From an uncultured Chitinophagaceae bacterium (GTDB taxonomy: Bacteria > Bacteroidota > Bacteroidia > Chitinophagales > Chitinophagaceae): a stretch of 64,000 nt of DNA. Positions 49,331 to 60,482 of the stretch are shown here, piece after piece. The stretch lies in assembly GCA_937981995.1 (NCBI GenBank), contig CALJNC010000018.1, positions 1 to 64,000 on the forward strand. The letters are read 5' to 3'. The position numbers and the translations under genes are program-made. The notes beneath the pieces were generated by a model, which was not told where the DNA came from, did not search any database, and saw only the letters and a list, made by a program, of their open reading frames with translations. Every line of letters starts with the position of its first letter. Position 1 is the stretch's first letter.

Positions 49331-49755
49331 TCGATATCTCCCAATAGATAGTTTCCATTCACTTTTAAAAAAGCAAAGTATACTTTCTTAGGTTCTTTAT
49401 CACCAGTATAAAAATTCATTTCCCATACAAGCCACTCTCCTTCTGATTCTTTTTGAGATGTAAATTTTACAAACTCATATTTATAGGGAATGTATCTATC
49501 AACTATTTTTTGATGTAAGTTTTGAATTTGGTGCTTTTCATTTGGCGCTTTGTAATTACAATGATCCTTCCATTTACGGCTTTCTTCTTCCCCACGGTAA
49601 ACAACGTAATTAGCCAACTCGAATGATTTGCCCGTTTCAACTACTTCAAATATTTTCAATATTGTTTTCTTAACGTTTCGCTTGTCACATCTTTTATGCG
49701 CAAATGACTGTGTTGTAAACAATAATATGAAGGCACTGATCCAGCATAATTTCAT
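49327..49755 (-). CDS. Hypothetical secreted protein
   Basis: Start likely MKLCWISAFILLFTTQSFA; no recognised domain. Confidence 0.6.
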   Translation of the reverse strand: MKLCWISAFILLFTTQSFAHKRCDKRNVKKTILKIFEVVETGKSFELANYVVYRGEEESRKWKDHCNYKAPNEKHQIQNLHQKIVDRYIPYKYEFVKFTSQKESEGEWLVWEMNFYTGDKEPKKVYFAFLKVNGNYLLGDID

Positions 49756-49774
49756 CTTACAAAGATACAGCATC

Positions 49775-51748
49775 TTAAAAATTCCAATCAATACCTGCAG
49801 CAAACCATCTTGTAGGCATAGGCGACCCTAAGATTTCTTGATAGTTGGTATCAAAAATATTTAAGACTTTCCCAACTATATTCAACTTTCCTTTAAACGG
49901 CTTAAGCCTAATGATAGCATTGCTCACAAGATAATTTTGAGAAATCTCTCCAAACACCGCTACATTGGTTTCAGCTATGCGATGTCTAAAATTATTACTT
50001 AGAGTAATATCAAAATAATGTGTGGTATAAGCCAATAACAAATTAGCCATATGACCCGGGTGATTGCTTATGTATTTTGATGGTTCGTCATTCTCAGTCA
50101 TTGTTTTATTAAAGGTATAAGTAAGACCTAACCCTAACTTGCCTTTTTTACTAACTTTAATTCTCTTTTGAATGCTTGCTTCAATACCATAGGTAGTTGC
50201 GCTTGAAATATTCTGCGTATAAAAATATTCAGCATTAGGAACTAATTCAACATCCGTTGAAATTACATCGGAGCTCGTAAGTATGTAATCAATTAAATTA
50301 GATCCCTTCCGACCAAAAAATGATACTGAAAATAGTTTCTCCGTTTTGGTATAATAATCAAATCCAATATCAGCGGTAGTACTTTTCTCGGCTTGCAAAG
50401 TAGGATTACCCAAATTACGACCTGCCGATAATGTTGCTAGGTTATTTGAAATATAGCGCTCCGTAAAATCAGGCGCTCTATTTGCTTTGCCTATGCTTGA
50501 ACGGAAAACCATCTTTTTATTTGGACGATAAGCAATTCCTATTTGTGGCAATAGTGAGTAATCATAGTCAGTATTATACTCAGCCCGTGCACTTGCCGTA
50601 AAATTTAGCTTGGAGTTAATATCTACATTAGCACTTACAAAAGCAGCATGAGTATTATTGGTATGATTTCCCCTATCTGTACTTTCTATCCCATGAAAAA
50701 CAGATTGTAAACCAAACGCCATTTGAAGTTTTGTACCAAAAGAACGTTGCTGCTTTGCATAGGCTACTATACTACTAGTTGTATGATTATTTTTGGTGAA
50801 GAGTGGATTAAAAATAAATTCGTCATCCAAGTTCTTATAAGCAATACCTATTTGTGACTTTTGATTTTTATCAGATGTTTGCAACCCTAATTGAGTCCAT
50901 AACGTATTAATTTTTTCTACAGATTCATCATAGGTACTATTGGTATAATAATACTTCGCATTAAAATCTCTTGTGTTTAATGAAGCACGAGCAAAGAGTT
51001 TTGTTTTTTTACTCAAAAAATAATTTGCAAATAAGGAATAATTTTTAATATCAAAGTTTGTTCTGTATGTGGCATCCAAACTAGAGTCCCTTAGATTGTT
51101 AGGATTATTAAAAATCTGACCAACTGATGTTTTTACGTTTACACTTGCTCCAAAATAAAAATCTTTGTTTTTAGTCTCGAGCATAGCATCTAGTATGCCC
51201 AATTTATTTTCTCCCAATAGTAATTGGCCGTTGCTACTTATGTCTATATTTTTTCGTGAAGCAGAAGCTAAATAATTTTTAGTTTTAATATGAATCAATC
51301 CTCCCACAGCATCTGCACCATATGCACTTGCGGCAGGCCCTCTCACTACCTCAATTCGCTCAATTTCGCTTAGTGCGATAGGTAGGTACATATTGTAGTG
51401 ACCTGTAAGCGACTCATTGACGCGCACATTATCTATCAAGACCAAAACCTGACTAAATGTGCTTCCGCGCATCCCCACATCATTCTGAACTCCAAATCCA
51501 CCCCGGCCATTTATGTTTACACCTTCAATATTGGAAAGCACTTCTTCAACTGAAGATGCGGCCATTTTTTTAATCTCTTTAGCAGTAATAACGCTTACAC
51601 TTCGAGCAGATTTACTTTGATGAATGTCTAATTGACTAGGATTAACCGTTACACTTTTAAGTATCGTATTCTCTTGAGCCATCAAATGATTTTGGCTAAC
51701 AAGAATAAAAAATATTGCTAGAAAAGCTAAATTTTTATTGAACATCAT
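49775..51748 (-). CDS. TonB-dependent receptor (BtuB-like)
   Basis: Plug SVSVITAKEIKKMAASSVEEVLSNIEGVNINGRGGFGVQNDVGMRGSTFSQVLVLIDNVRVNE; barrel with aromatic C-term. Confidence 0.93.
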   Translation of the reverse strand: MMFNKNLAFLAIFFILVSQNHLMAQENTILKSVTVNPSQLDIHQSKSARSVSVITAKEIKKMAASSVEEVLSNIEGVNINGRGGFGVQNDVGMRGSTFSQVLVLIDNVRVNESLTGHYNMYLPIALSEIERIEVVRGPAASAYGADAVGGLIHIKTKNYLASASRKNIDISSNGQLLLGENKLGILDAMLETKNKDFYFGASVNVKTSVGQIFNNPNNLRDSSLDATYRTNFDIKNYSLFANYFLSKKTKLFARASLNTRDFNAKYYYTNSTYDESVEKINTLWTQLGLQTSDKNQKSQIGIAYKNLDDEFIFNPLFTKNNHTTSSIVAYAKQQRSFGTKLQMAFGLQSVFHGIESTDRGNHTNNTHAAFVSANVDINSKLNFTASARAEYNTDYDYSLLPQIGIAYRPNKKMVFRSSIGKANRAPDFTERYISNNLATLSAGRNLGNPTLQAEKSTTADIGFDYYTKTEKLFSVSFFGRKGSNLIDYILTSSDVISTDVELVPNAEYFYTQNISSATTYGIEASIQKRIKVSKKGKLGLGLTYTFNKTMTENDEPSKYISNHPGHMANLLLAYTTHYFDITLSNNFRHRIAETNVAVFGEISQNYLVSNAIIRLKPFKGKLNIVGKVLNIFDTNYQEILGSPMPTRWFAAGIDWNF

Positions 51749-51810
51749 TTTTGATTTAGCCGCCGAAATTAGCTTAGAGTATACTTACATCATTTATGAA
51801 TTAAGGAAAA

Positions 51811-53103
51811 CTAATTGATCCCTTCCTTATAGGTTGCCAATGCACGTAAACGGGCTTCTTTATGATCAACCATGGGCAATGAATACCTTGGAGTATCTAA
51901 TTCGGGAATCCACTTTTTTACATATTTGTGCTCTTTATCAAACTTATCTAATTGCGTAATAGGATTAAACACTCTAAAATAAGGTGCAGCATCACAACCT
52001 GTGCCAGCCGCCCATTGCCAGTTCCCGTTATTAGCGCTTAAATCGTAATCCAATAATTTTTGTGCAAAGTAGGCTTCACCCCATTTCCAATCAATCAATA
52101 AATGCTTTACCAAAAAACTAGCAGTAACCATACGCACTCTGTTATGCATATAACCCGATTCATTTAGCTGACGCATTCCGGCATCAACCATTGGATAACC
52201 TGTTTGACCATCGCACCATTTTTTAAATTCTGCTTTATTATTACGCCATTTAATTCCATCATACTTTGGTCTAAAATTATTATTTACTACTCTTGGAAAA
52301 TGATAAAGGATTTGCATAAAAAACTCGCGCCATATTAATTCATTTATGAAGGTTTGGTTTTTCATGCCTAAGCGTTGCATCAGCTCTCGTATTCCTATTG
52401 TACCAAAGCGCAAATGAGGGCTTAAGTAAGACGTACTATCTACTGCTGGTAGATTTCTTTCTTCGGCATAGTTTTCTAAATTATCAATTGTAAAAGGTCT
52501 TACTTTAATCTCAGATTCTGTAAAACCAATTTCTTTTAAAGTAGGAAAATCTAATGTACACTTTACAAACTTTGTAGTATCTACAGCCGCAACGTCTATC
52601 ATATAAGGTTCAAAATTGGCGTACCACTTATTTTTAAAAGGAGTGTATACCGTATACGGTAAACCATCGGCCTTGGTTATTTCATCTTTTTCAAAAATCA
52701 CTTGATCTTTATAAGTATAAAAACCAACTTCATTTTTACTTAAAAAGTCCTCAACCTCTTCGTCTCGTTTAAGTGCGTAGGGCTCATAATCTCGGTTAGT
52801 AATTACATTTTGTACATCCCAATCTTTTATAATAGAAGCCCAAACTTCCATTGGTTTGCCTAAATATATTTTTAATGAACTTCCAAGCTTCACTAATTCC
52901 TTGTGCATTGATTGCAAGGTGGTATGGATAAAACATACACGAGCATCATCATTGGGGAGTTCTTTTAAAATATCCGTATCAAAAATAAAAATTGGGAACA
53001 CAGGGTGCTTGCCTTTCAAAGCTTTTGAAAGACCTACATTATCTTGTAATCGCAGGTCTCTGCGAAACCAAAAAATGTTAACTGGTGATGTCCCTTTCAT
53101 CAC
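51811..53103 (-). CDS. Deoxyribodipyrimidine photolyase / cryptochrome family
   Basis: IFWFRRDLRLQDNVGL, FINELIWREFFMQILYHFP, MVDAGMRQLNESGYMHNRVRMVTASFLVKHLLIDWKWGEAYF. Confidence 0.95.
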   Translation of the reverse strand: MMKGTSPVNIFWFRRDLRLQDNVGLSKALKGKHPVFPIFIFDTDILKELPNDDARVCFIHTTLQSMHKELVKLGSSLKIYLGKPMEVWASIIKDWDVQNVITNRDYEPYALKRDEEVEDFLSKNEVGFYTYKDQVIFEKDEITKADGLPYTVYTPFKNKWYANFEPYMIDVAAVDTTKFVKCTLDFPTLKEIGFTESEIKVRPFTIDNLENYAEERNLPAVDSTSYLSPHLRFGTIGIRELMQRLGMKNQTFINELIWREFFMQILYHFPRVVNNNFRPKYDGIKWRNNKAEFKKWCDGQTGYPMVDAGMRQLNESGYMHNRVRMVTASFLVKHLLIDWKWGEAYFAQKLLDYDLSANNGNWQWAAGTGCDAAPYFRVFNPITQLDKFDKEHKYVKKWIPELDTPRYSLPMVDHKEARLRALATYKEGIN

Positions 53104-53124
53104 ACGAAAATAATGAATCCAATT

Positions 53125-53642
53125 TTACTTGGGATTGTTTTTCAGTTTGCTTTTAAAGCTAGTCGTTTTGACTTTTTCAATGGAAATTTTACTGGTTCTA
53201 TTCAACAATATCATCGGAGTTTTATACAAATCCAATGAGTACGTTATTAGACCATTATCGCCTTTTATAATATGAACCCACCTTGATCCTAAGGTATAAG
53301 AATAGAGCAAATTATTGCTGTCATCATATAAACTTATATCATAAAACGTTTTGCCAGCGGGTTGCTGCAATTTATAAAGCTCTACTATACTTGAATTGCT
53401 AATAAATTCTAGATAAGGCACTTCATAGCTATAGCCTGCTTTGAGAGTACTTAATCCAGCATGGAACTTATCTGTTTCAGTAATATTTCTTTTGACTATT
53501 CCTTGAGATAGCACATCTAATTTTTTATTATTTGAGACTATTGTAAAGTTAGTCTCTGCACCACCAATTTTTCAAATAAAGATTGAGAGAAACTGCTGTG
53601 TGTAATTGTTAGAAGTGCGAGTACAAAAAAAAGTCTTTTCAT
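53125..53642 (-). pseudogene. Secreted hypothetical protein with frameshift after signal peptide
   Basis: Minus-strand ATG at 53642: MKRLFFVLALLTITHSSFSQSLFEK then out of frame; adding one A to the A5 tract (T5 at 53568-53572) gives ...SLFEKIGGAETNFTIVSNNKKLDVLSQGIVKRN... continuing into ORF 53125..53514. Confidence 0.7.
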
Positions 53643-53711
53643 GATTAGGGGTTTATTTGAAATGTTTGACGTTTATTATATGGGAAAGTTAAATGGACAT
53701 TCTAAATAAAA

Positions 53712-53747
53712 CAAAAAAGGCCATGCTTTTAGCATGGCCTCATTATA
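53712..53747. terminator. Hairpin terminator
   Basis: AAGGCCATGCTttTAGCATGGCCTcatt. Confidence 0.7.
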
Positions 53748-53760
53748 TAACTAGTATTTA

Positions 53761-54144
53761 TTAGAATGGTAAAGCTTCTTCTTTTTCTTCTACTAAAGAA
53801 GCCGTGTTTTCTCTTTTACCTAATAGCAATAACTCGTTACCCTTTATCTGTGTAAAGTATTTTTTGTTGCCATCTTTATCCTCATAGTTATCATAAACTA
53901 ATTTACCTTGTACGGCGCATTGTGTTCCTTTTTTCAAATACTTCTCTGCAATCTCAGCCGTCTTACCCCAAAAAATAATATTGTGCCATTGGGTATCTGT
54001 TATTTTTTCACCTGCTTGGTTTTTATAGTTATCGCTTGTTGCCAGGCTAAACTTAGCATACTTTTTGCCATTAGCAGTTTCTTTGATTTCTGGGTCCTTA
54101 CCTAAGTGACCAATTAGTTGAACGTTGTTTTTTAAATTGTACAT
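53761..54144 (-). CDS. ssb: Single-stranded DNA-binding protein
   Basis: NNVQLIGHLGKDPEIKETANGKKYAKFSLATSD..TQWHNIIFWGKTAEIAEKYLKKG. Confidence 0.95.
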   Translation of the reverse strand: MYNLKNNVQLIGHLGKDPEIKETANGKKYAKFSLATSDNYKNQAGEKITDTQWHNIIFWGKTAEIAEKYLKKGTQCAVQGKLVYDNYEDKDGNKKYFTQIKGNELLLLGKRENTASLVEEKEEALPF

Positions 54145-54401
54145 GTTTTGTGTTTTTAAATGTTTAAATTTTTATTTATTTCAGTCGCTCGGAATTCTTG
54201 ATATCGGTTCCTCCCGTTTGACATTGTAAATGTGCGACAAGACAAAACCGTACTCGTAGGATAGTCGGTTATTTCCGATTGTAATCGTATACACACGCTT
54301 AAGTGCAGTAATTATACTATTTCTGTCATATTTACAAATACGCATACTTTTCAATAATTATTACTCGTTATGATTAAGAACCATATTTAAAACGAAATAG
54401 T

Positions 54402-55313
54402 ATGAAATTATTCCTTCCTATTCTTGCCCTTGTAGCTCTTATACAGCTAAATAGTTGCTCATCTGAGACTGTTGAATCTTCAACCCATCCCGCTATAAAA
54501 TTTAGTGCCCCATCTGCTGTTCAGTCCGCGCCAATGAAAATGAAACGTGAAGTTTATGCCGAAGCATCTGACGCCGTTGGCGAGGATTACGAAGAATATT
54601 ATGAAGAGGACGAAGATGTACTTCAATCAAAAAGTCAAGAAATAAAAAAATCAGTAAACCAGAAAATTATTAAAAACGGACGTGTTGTTTTTGAAACTGA
54701 AAGTTTAAAAGAAACTAGATCTAAGGTATTAGAACAAGCAAAAACATTCAAGGCGTATATTGCTAATGACGAAGAATATAAATCTTTAGGTAGAATAACG
54801 AATTCTATTGTACTACGGGTTCCTTCTCAACAATTTGAAAATTTGCTCCAATCTTCTACCGAAGGTGTAAAGCACTTTGATAACAAAGAAATTAGTGCCG
54901 AGGATGTTACAGAAGAATATGTAGACTTACAAGCACGCATTACCTCTAAAAAAGTATTAGAAAAACGATACTTTGAATTACTAAAAAAAGCCAAGAACGT
55001 AAAAGAGATGCTCGAGATAGAAAGTCAATTAGGCAAACTGCGAACCGATGTAGAATCTATGGAAGGTAGATTGCGATACCTTAAAAACCGTGTTTCCTAT
55101 TCAACTTTAAACATTACATTCTACGAAGAGATTCCCGAAAACAAAAAAGTGAATAAGAAATATGCCAATGGATTTAGAGATGGTTGGGACAATTTAATGG
55201 ACCTGGTAGTATCCATAATATCCTTTTGGCCATTTATCATATTCGGGTTAATTCTATTACTTATAGGTAAAAGAATATACCGTAGAAGAAAAGCAAAAAG
55301 ACTAACGGAGTAA
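54402..55313 (+). CDS. DUF4349 domain lipoprotein
   Basis: Lipobox LIQLNSC; DVTEEYVDLQARITSKKVLEKRYFELLKKAKNVKEMLEIESQLGKLRTDVESMEGRLRYLKNRVSYSTLNITFYE. Confidence 0.92.
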   Translation: MKLFLPILALVALIQLNSCSSETVESSTHPAIKFSAPSAVQSAPMKMKREVYAEASDAVGEDYEEYYEEDEDVLQSKSQEIKKSVNQKIIKNGRVVFETESLKETRSKVLEQAKTFKAYIANDEEYKSLGRITNSIVLRVPSQQFENLLQSSTEGVKHFDNKEISAEDVTEEYVDLQARITSKKVLEKRYFELLKKAKNVKEMLEIESQLGKLRTDVESMEGRLRYLKNRVSYSTLNITFYEEIPENKKVNKKYANGFRDGWDNLMDLVVSIISFWPFIIFGLILLLIGKRIYRRRKAKRLTE

Positions 55314-57326
55314 GGTTACGTTTCCTTTAAAGGAATTGCGGTAATTATTATTCCATTGGGCATCTATTACATATACAAATACGCCAGTTGCTTGGTTTTT
55401 TCCTCCATATTTACCATCCCAGCCTCGGCCGTCTAGTTTGTCTGTTTCAAAAATTAATTCTCCCCAGCGGTTAAATATTTTCATATTGAACTCTTGCAAG
55501 CCAGATGATAATAACTGACGTGGAATAAAGTAATCATTCCTACCATCGCCATTCGGCGAAAAAGAATTAGGAATATTTAAATAGCAATCTCTTTTTATCC
55601 AAATACTATCAGTAGTTGAGCAACCATTATTGGCCGCCATTGCCCAAAACCTACCAAAGGCATCAACCTCTAATGAAGGACTTGCTGTACCATCGCTCCA
55701 TTGCATAATTTGACTAGTGTTTTCTAAATTTTCTAAAACAATAGGATCAGTTAATCCAGGACAATATAAGACATCAGGACCCAAATTAACCACAGGATAT
55801 TCATCTACCTGTATGGGTACGATTATCTGAGGGTCAGGACATACAAGGTACTGACCAGAAAAAGTGACATTATACGTTCCAGGATTTTCAAATGTGTGGC
55901 GTGGATTATGAATATTTAATAAAACGTTTCCGTCATCAAAATTATAAGTAGTGCTTATTGTATGCGGCGCACTCGAATCTTTAAAAGCGACGGTTTCTCC
56001 AACGCAAATTTCGGTAGGCGTTGCGGTCATTGCTATATACGGAGTAGCCTCAACAAAAACATTGTAACTAATAGTATCTGTACAGCCCAAAACAGTATCT
56101 AGTATACTTAAGGTAATAGTATATGCTCCACCGGTAGTATAAAAATAAGAATGCAGGGCATTGTTATTAATTAAAACAGTACCATCGCCATAGTCCCAGG
56201 TATTTACTAATAAGTTAGGTGCTGGGATAGGAAAATTATTAAGGGTTGATAAGTTACTAATTACAATAGGATCTCCTATACAAACAGAGTCATCAACAAC
56301 AGTAAAATCGGCCTCTACTTCACCTTGAATAAATAAAGTGGTATCTCGGGCAAAGGTAGTATCTGTATTACAGCCACCATAAATAAGGGCTTCTACAGCA
56401 ATGCCTGGGGGAAATGGAGCCACTAATGTAACATTAGCTCCTGTATCAATTATATTACCTGTTATAACATTCCGCCAAATATACTCGGTGGTAAAAGGAT
56501 ATGGTGTACCCGCGGGTTCAAACCGCCAACTATCATTATTGGCTGTCCAAATTGTATTATTTCTTCCGGGTACGGTATAGGCAATGGTGCCATTAGCATT
56601 TTGAATACCTTCTAGTGCCAATCCACCATTCCATGTATTACAAATTGGTTTATTAGCAATATTTATATCAATAACGTTGGATAACTCATAAAGCACTATT
56701 TGTTGCGAATCAATAAGAGTATTACAGCTAAACATAGGAACAGAAGTCCAATTGATAACCATAGTACGACAAGGTGCTACACCAAAAGTATCCCAGGTGA
56801 TCGTTGCATTTCCTACACTTGGATCTGTATCATGGTAAGGTGCCATAATCGTATTATTCATTGTATTCTGTAAAGGATCCGGAGCAGTAATTATAGGAGG
56901 ACCTTGTGTAGGCCATGCGTCAAACGTACCTGCTAATGTTGTATCAAAAGAAATTCTACCATTAGAACCAATTACATAACTATTGTAAGTATTACCAAAA
57001 AAACAAAATGGGAAAGGTAATTGTACAACACCACTCCAAAAATCATCAGTGTTATTCAATACCGAATTAGTCCCTACCCAAGGTAAAGGAGTATAAGGAA
57101 TCTGACTAACGGAATATGTGTCTGTTCCATTAACCGGAAAATTTATATTGATATTCGCATTGAAGTTTACGTCTACAATTTTATTAGAATCACAAGGCAA
57201 GATAGGCGGGCTTGTGGAATTAACTACAAGGTTAGCACATGGACTTTGAGCAAGTACTCCAAAAGGCATACCGGCTACTACTCCTAAAATTAACGAAAAC
57301 AACAATCTTTTCATTCCAACTGACAT
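55302..57326 (-). CDS. PKD-domain gliding-motility-associated C-terminal domain protein
   Basis: PKD WDYGDGTVLINNNALHSYFYTTGGAYTITLSI; C-term NIPNSFSPNGDGRNDYFIPRQL..FNRWGELIFETDKLDGRGWDGKYGG. Confidence 0.92.
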   Translation of the reverse strand: MSVGMKRLLFSLILGVVAGMPFGVLAQSPCANLVVNSTSPPILPCDSNKIVDVNFNANININFPVNGTDTYSVSQIPYTPLPWVGTNSVLNNTDDFWSGVVQLPFPFCFFGNTYNSYVIGSNGRISFDTTLAGTFDAWPTQGPPIITAPDPLQNTMNNTIMAPYHDTDPSVGNATITWDTFGVAPCRTMVINWTSVPMFSCNTLIDSQQIVLYELSNVIDINIANKPICNTWNGGLALEGIQNANGTIAYTVPGRNNTIWTANNDSWRFEPAGTPYPFTTEYIWRNVITGNIIDTGANVTLVAPFPPGIAVEALIYGGCNTDTTFARDTTLFIQGEVEADFTVVDDSVCIGDPIVISNLSTLNNFPIPAPNLLVNTWDYGDGTVLINNNALHSYFYTTGGAYTITLSILDTVLGCTDTISYNVFVEATPYIAMTATPTEICVGETVAFKDSSAPHTISTTYNFDDGNVLLNIHNPRHTFENPGTYNVTFSGQYLVCPDPQIIVPIQVDEYPVVNLGPDVLYCPGLTDPIVLENLENTSQIMQWSDGTASPSLEVDAFGRFWAMAANNGCSTTDSIWIKRDCYLNIPNSFSPNGDGRNDYFIPRQLLSSGLQEFNMKIFNRWGELIFETDKLDGRGWDGKYGGKNQATGVFVYVIDAQWNNNYRNSFKGNVTLLR

Positions 57327-57390
57327 AAGCTAAACACTAAATTACATATAAAAGACGTGATAAATAGGAAATTCGTTGGTAGTAAATGGG

Positions 57391-58425
57391 TTATCCTTTT
57401 TTTGATTTGAAAATATATAAGAAATATACCAAGCTCAATAATAAACACATAGCTACTAATTGATGCAACTGTGCATTCCACTCAAAAATTCCCCAACCAT
57501 TTTTTACTGCCTTGGGTGCCGTAAGTACAGTTAATATACCAAGCAATGCTTGTACTGAAATTAAGATTATTGGCAGAAATTTTCTTTTCAATTTCCCAGA
57601 TTTATTTACTTGCCAAGTCCAATAAATCCCAAATAGTACCAACAAAAACGCCAAGGTACGATGCACAAAATGTATAGAAATGTTATGATAAAAGATATTA
57701 TGTTCTAGTACACTTTGCGGTATCAAGTCGCCATTAATTAATGGCCACGTTGAAGCAGCCTGAGCGGCCTTCTGACCTGCCATAAACGCTCCGTATATCA
57801 ATTGTATAGCTAATATTCCAATAAAAGCTATTGTTAACCCTTTCAATTTTTTGGAAGGTTTTAATTCCAAATTAGTTTTCAGATAACCCAAAGCAAACCA
57901 AAAGGTTAATGATATTAGAAACATGGCTAAATTAAAATGCATCGCCAGTTTAATATGGCTTACATATAAATCATCAGGATTGAGACCTGAGAAAACCATT
58001 AGCCAGCCTACCATAGCAAGTAATACACCTATCGCAAAGAGGATAAGTAGTTTAGGCAAATCTGATAATCTGAAATAGCCTTTCACTAAAAAATAAACAA
58101 ACGGAACAAGAAAAGCTACACTAATTAAGCGAGCCCAATTTCTATGAAACCACTCCCAGAAATAAATAAATTTAAAATCTGCTAAGGTAAAATCAGCATT
58201 CAATTGTTGAAACTGTCCAATTTTCTTATAAGCGTCAAATGCATTTTGCCAATCCATATCATTCATAGGCGGTAGCGCCCCTAAAATTGGCTCCCACTCA
58301 GTTATAGATAAACCAGATCCTGTAAGTCTTGTAATACCGCCAAGAATCACTTGAATGGTAAGCATTGCTACACCTAGCATGAGCCATTTTCCAATAACTA
58401 TTTTGCTTTCCGAAGTTGATTTCAT
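57391..58425 (-). CDS. COX15/CtaA heme A synthase family protein
   Basis: GGITRLTGSGLSITEWEPILGALPP, FKFIYFWEWFHRNWARLI, HFVHRTLAFLLV. Confidence 0.95.
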   Translation of the reverse strand: MKSTSESKIVIGKWLMLGVAMLTIQVILGGITRLTGSGLSITEWEPILGALPPMNDMDWQNAFDAYKKIGQFQQLNADFTLADFKFIYFWEWFHRNWARLISVAFLVPFVYFLVKGYFRLSDLPKLLILFAIGVLLAMVGWLMVFSGLNPDDLYVSHIKLAMHFNLAMFLISLTFWFALGYLKTNLELKPSKKLKGLTIAFIGILAIQLIYGAFMAGQKAAQAASTWPLINGDLIPQSVLEHNIFYHNISIHFVHRTLAFLLVLFGIYWTWQVNKSGKLKRKFLPIILISVQALLGILTVLTAPKAVKNGWGIFEWNAQLHQLVAMCLLLSLVYFLYIFKSKKG

Positions 58426-58526
58426 ATTGCATTACAAAGATAAAATTGGATTGGCAAGATTAAACGAGTTTAGTGGTTTAGTTTCCTATATTACGCAAGT
58501 ACTATGGTAAATTTGACAACAGTATC

Positions 58527-59099
58527 ATGCTATCTCCTTGCTATCAAAAAAAACTTTTAGAATCTGGCTGCGATGAAGCTGGTAGAGGTTGCTTGGCCGG
58601 ACCTGTTTATGCCGCAGCAGTAATATTACCCGCAGACTTTTATCACCCTTTATTAAATGATTCAAAAAAAATTAGTGAGAAAAAACGTAACATCTTACGT
58701 CCTATTATTGAACAAGAGGCAATTGCATTTGCAGTTTCAAAAGTTTCTCCAAAAATGATTGATAAAATCAATATCCTACAAGCTTCTTTTCGTGCTATGC
58801 ATTTAGCAATAAATAGACTGGAAATAACACCAGAACTTCTTTTAATTGACGGGAATCGCTTTAAATCTTATAAAAAAATTGATCACAAGTGTATTATTCA
58901 AGGTGACGATAAATATGCTAGCATTGCTGCGGCTAGTGTACTAGCTAAAACCTACCGGGATGATTATATGCATAAACTAGCTAAAAAGCACCCAGAGTAT
59001 GGCTGGGCCAGTAATAAGGGCTATGGGACTAAGGCACATAGGGCTGCAATTAGAAATTACGGTAGAACTGACTATCATAGACTGAGTTTTAGCTTCTAG
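58527..59099 (+). CDS. rnhB: Ribonuclease HII
   Basis: [63 protein letters not shown]. Confidence 0.97.
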   Translation: MLSPCYQKKLLESGCDEAGRGCLAGPVYAAAVILPADFYHPLLNDSKKISEKKRNILRPIIEQEAIAFAVSKVSPKMIDKINILQASFRAMHLAINRLEITPELLLIDGNRFKSYKKIDHKCIIQGDDKYASIAAASVLAKTYRDDYMHKLAKKHPEYGWASNKGYGTKAHRAAIRNYGRTDYHRLSFSF

Positions 59100-59192
59100 T
59101 ACCTTTTTTCGTTTAACATCGCGCTTGCATTTAATTAATAGGTTATGCCAATTAAATGTTTGCTTAAGCTACTTTTGCACAAAATTTTTACT

Positions 59193-60482
59193 ATGTATCA
59201 GGATATTGTTGATAGAAAGAAAAAGATAGCAGTTGTAGGTTTAGGTTATGTAGGCTTACCTATCGCATTAGAGTTTGCCAAAACGGTAGATGTAATTGGA
59301 TTTGATATTAACGAAAAGCGCGTTGATATGATGAAAAATCGTCAGGATCCTAGTTATGAAGTGGCAGCTGAAGAATTTGACAACAGAAGCATCGAATTTA
59401 CAACTGATATTGAAAAATTAAAAGAAGCCTCTTTTTATATAGTAGCAGTACCTACACCAGTAGATGAACATAAAGTTCCAAACCTAACACCTGTTTTAAG
59501 CGCGTCTAAAACAATAGGAAACGTGCTAAGCAAGGGTGATTATGTAGTGTATGAGTCAACAGTTTACCCAGGTTGTACTGAAGAGGATTGCTTACCAATT
59601 ATTGAAGAACTTACTGGTTTAAAAAATATTATTGATTTTAAATCTGGCTATAGCCCAGAAAGAATTAACCCAGGTGATAAGGTACATACCTTAACCAATA
59701 CTGTAAAAATTGTATCAGGTTGTGATGCTGAATCACTTGAAGAAATAGCTAAAGTATATGAGATTGTAATTGATGCGGGTGTACATAAAGCTACATCAAT
59801 AAAAGTAGCCGAAGCAGCTAAGATTGTAGAAAACTCACAAAGAGATTTAAATATATCTCTAATGAATGAGCTAAGTATCATTTTTAAAGAAATGGATATT
59901 AATACATACGATGTTATTGAGGCGGCTGGTACTAAATGGAATTTCTTAAAATTCTATCCAGGTTTAGTAGGTGGTCACTGTATTGGAGTTGACCCTTATT
60001 ATCTTACTTATAAAGCTGAGCAATTAGGTGTTAAGTCTAAGGTGATTCTTTCTGGAAGAATTATTAATGATGAAATGCCTGCCTATGTTGCCAAAAAAGT
60101 AACACAGGAGATAATCAAAACAGGTGTACCAATAGCCAAAGCAAGAGTACTTGTAATGGGAACAACCTTTAAAGAAAACGTAGCTGACATCCGAAACTCA
60201 AAAGTAGTAGAGCTTATTAAGGAGCTTGAAGGATACAGTTTGCACTTAGATATTGTTGATCCTTACGCTGTGCCTGAAGAAATGGAAGAAGAGTATGGCA
60301 TTACGCTTAACGAAGAAATTGGTACTGATTATAACTTTATTATTGTTGCTGTAGGTCACAAGCAATACCGAGATCATACGGAGCAATTTTATCAAGATCG
60401 TTTAACTGATAAAGGTGTTCTCTTTGATGTTAAAGGATTGTACCGTGGAGAAATGAAGGATATTAATTATTGGAGCTTATAA
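59193..60482 (+). CDS. Nucleotide-sugar dehydrogenase (UDP-GlcNAc/GalNAc dehydrogenase type, WbpO/TviB-like)
   Basis: KIAVVGLGYVGLPIALEFAKTVDVIGFDI, YSPERINPGDKVHTL, LVGGHCIGVDPYYLTYKAEQLG; start MYQDIVDRKKK. Confidence 0.92.
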   Translation: MYQDIVDRKKKIAVVGLGYVGLPIALEFAKTVDVIGFDINEKRVDMMKNRQDPSYEVAAEEFDNRSIEFTTDIEKLKEASFYIVAVPTPVDEHKVPNLTPVLSASKTIGNVLSKGDYVVYESTVYPGCTEEDCLPIIEELTGLKNIIDFKSGYSPERINPGDKVHTLTNTVKIVSGCDAESLEEIAKVYEIVIDAGVHKATSIKVAEAAKIVENSQRDLNISLMNELSIIFKEMDINTYDVIEAAGTKWNFLKFYPGLVGGHCIGVDPYYLTYKAEQLGVKSKVILSGRIINDEMPAYVAKKVTQEIIKTGVPIAKARVLVMGTTFKENVADIRNSKVVELIKELEGYSLHLDIVDPYAVPEEMEEEYGITLNEEIGTDYNFIIVAVGHKQYRDHTEQFYQDRLTDKGVLFDVKGLYRGEMKDINYWSL

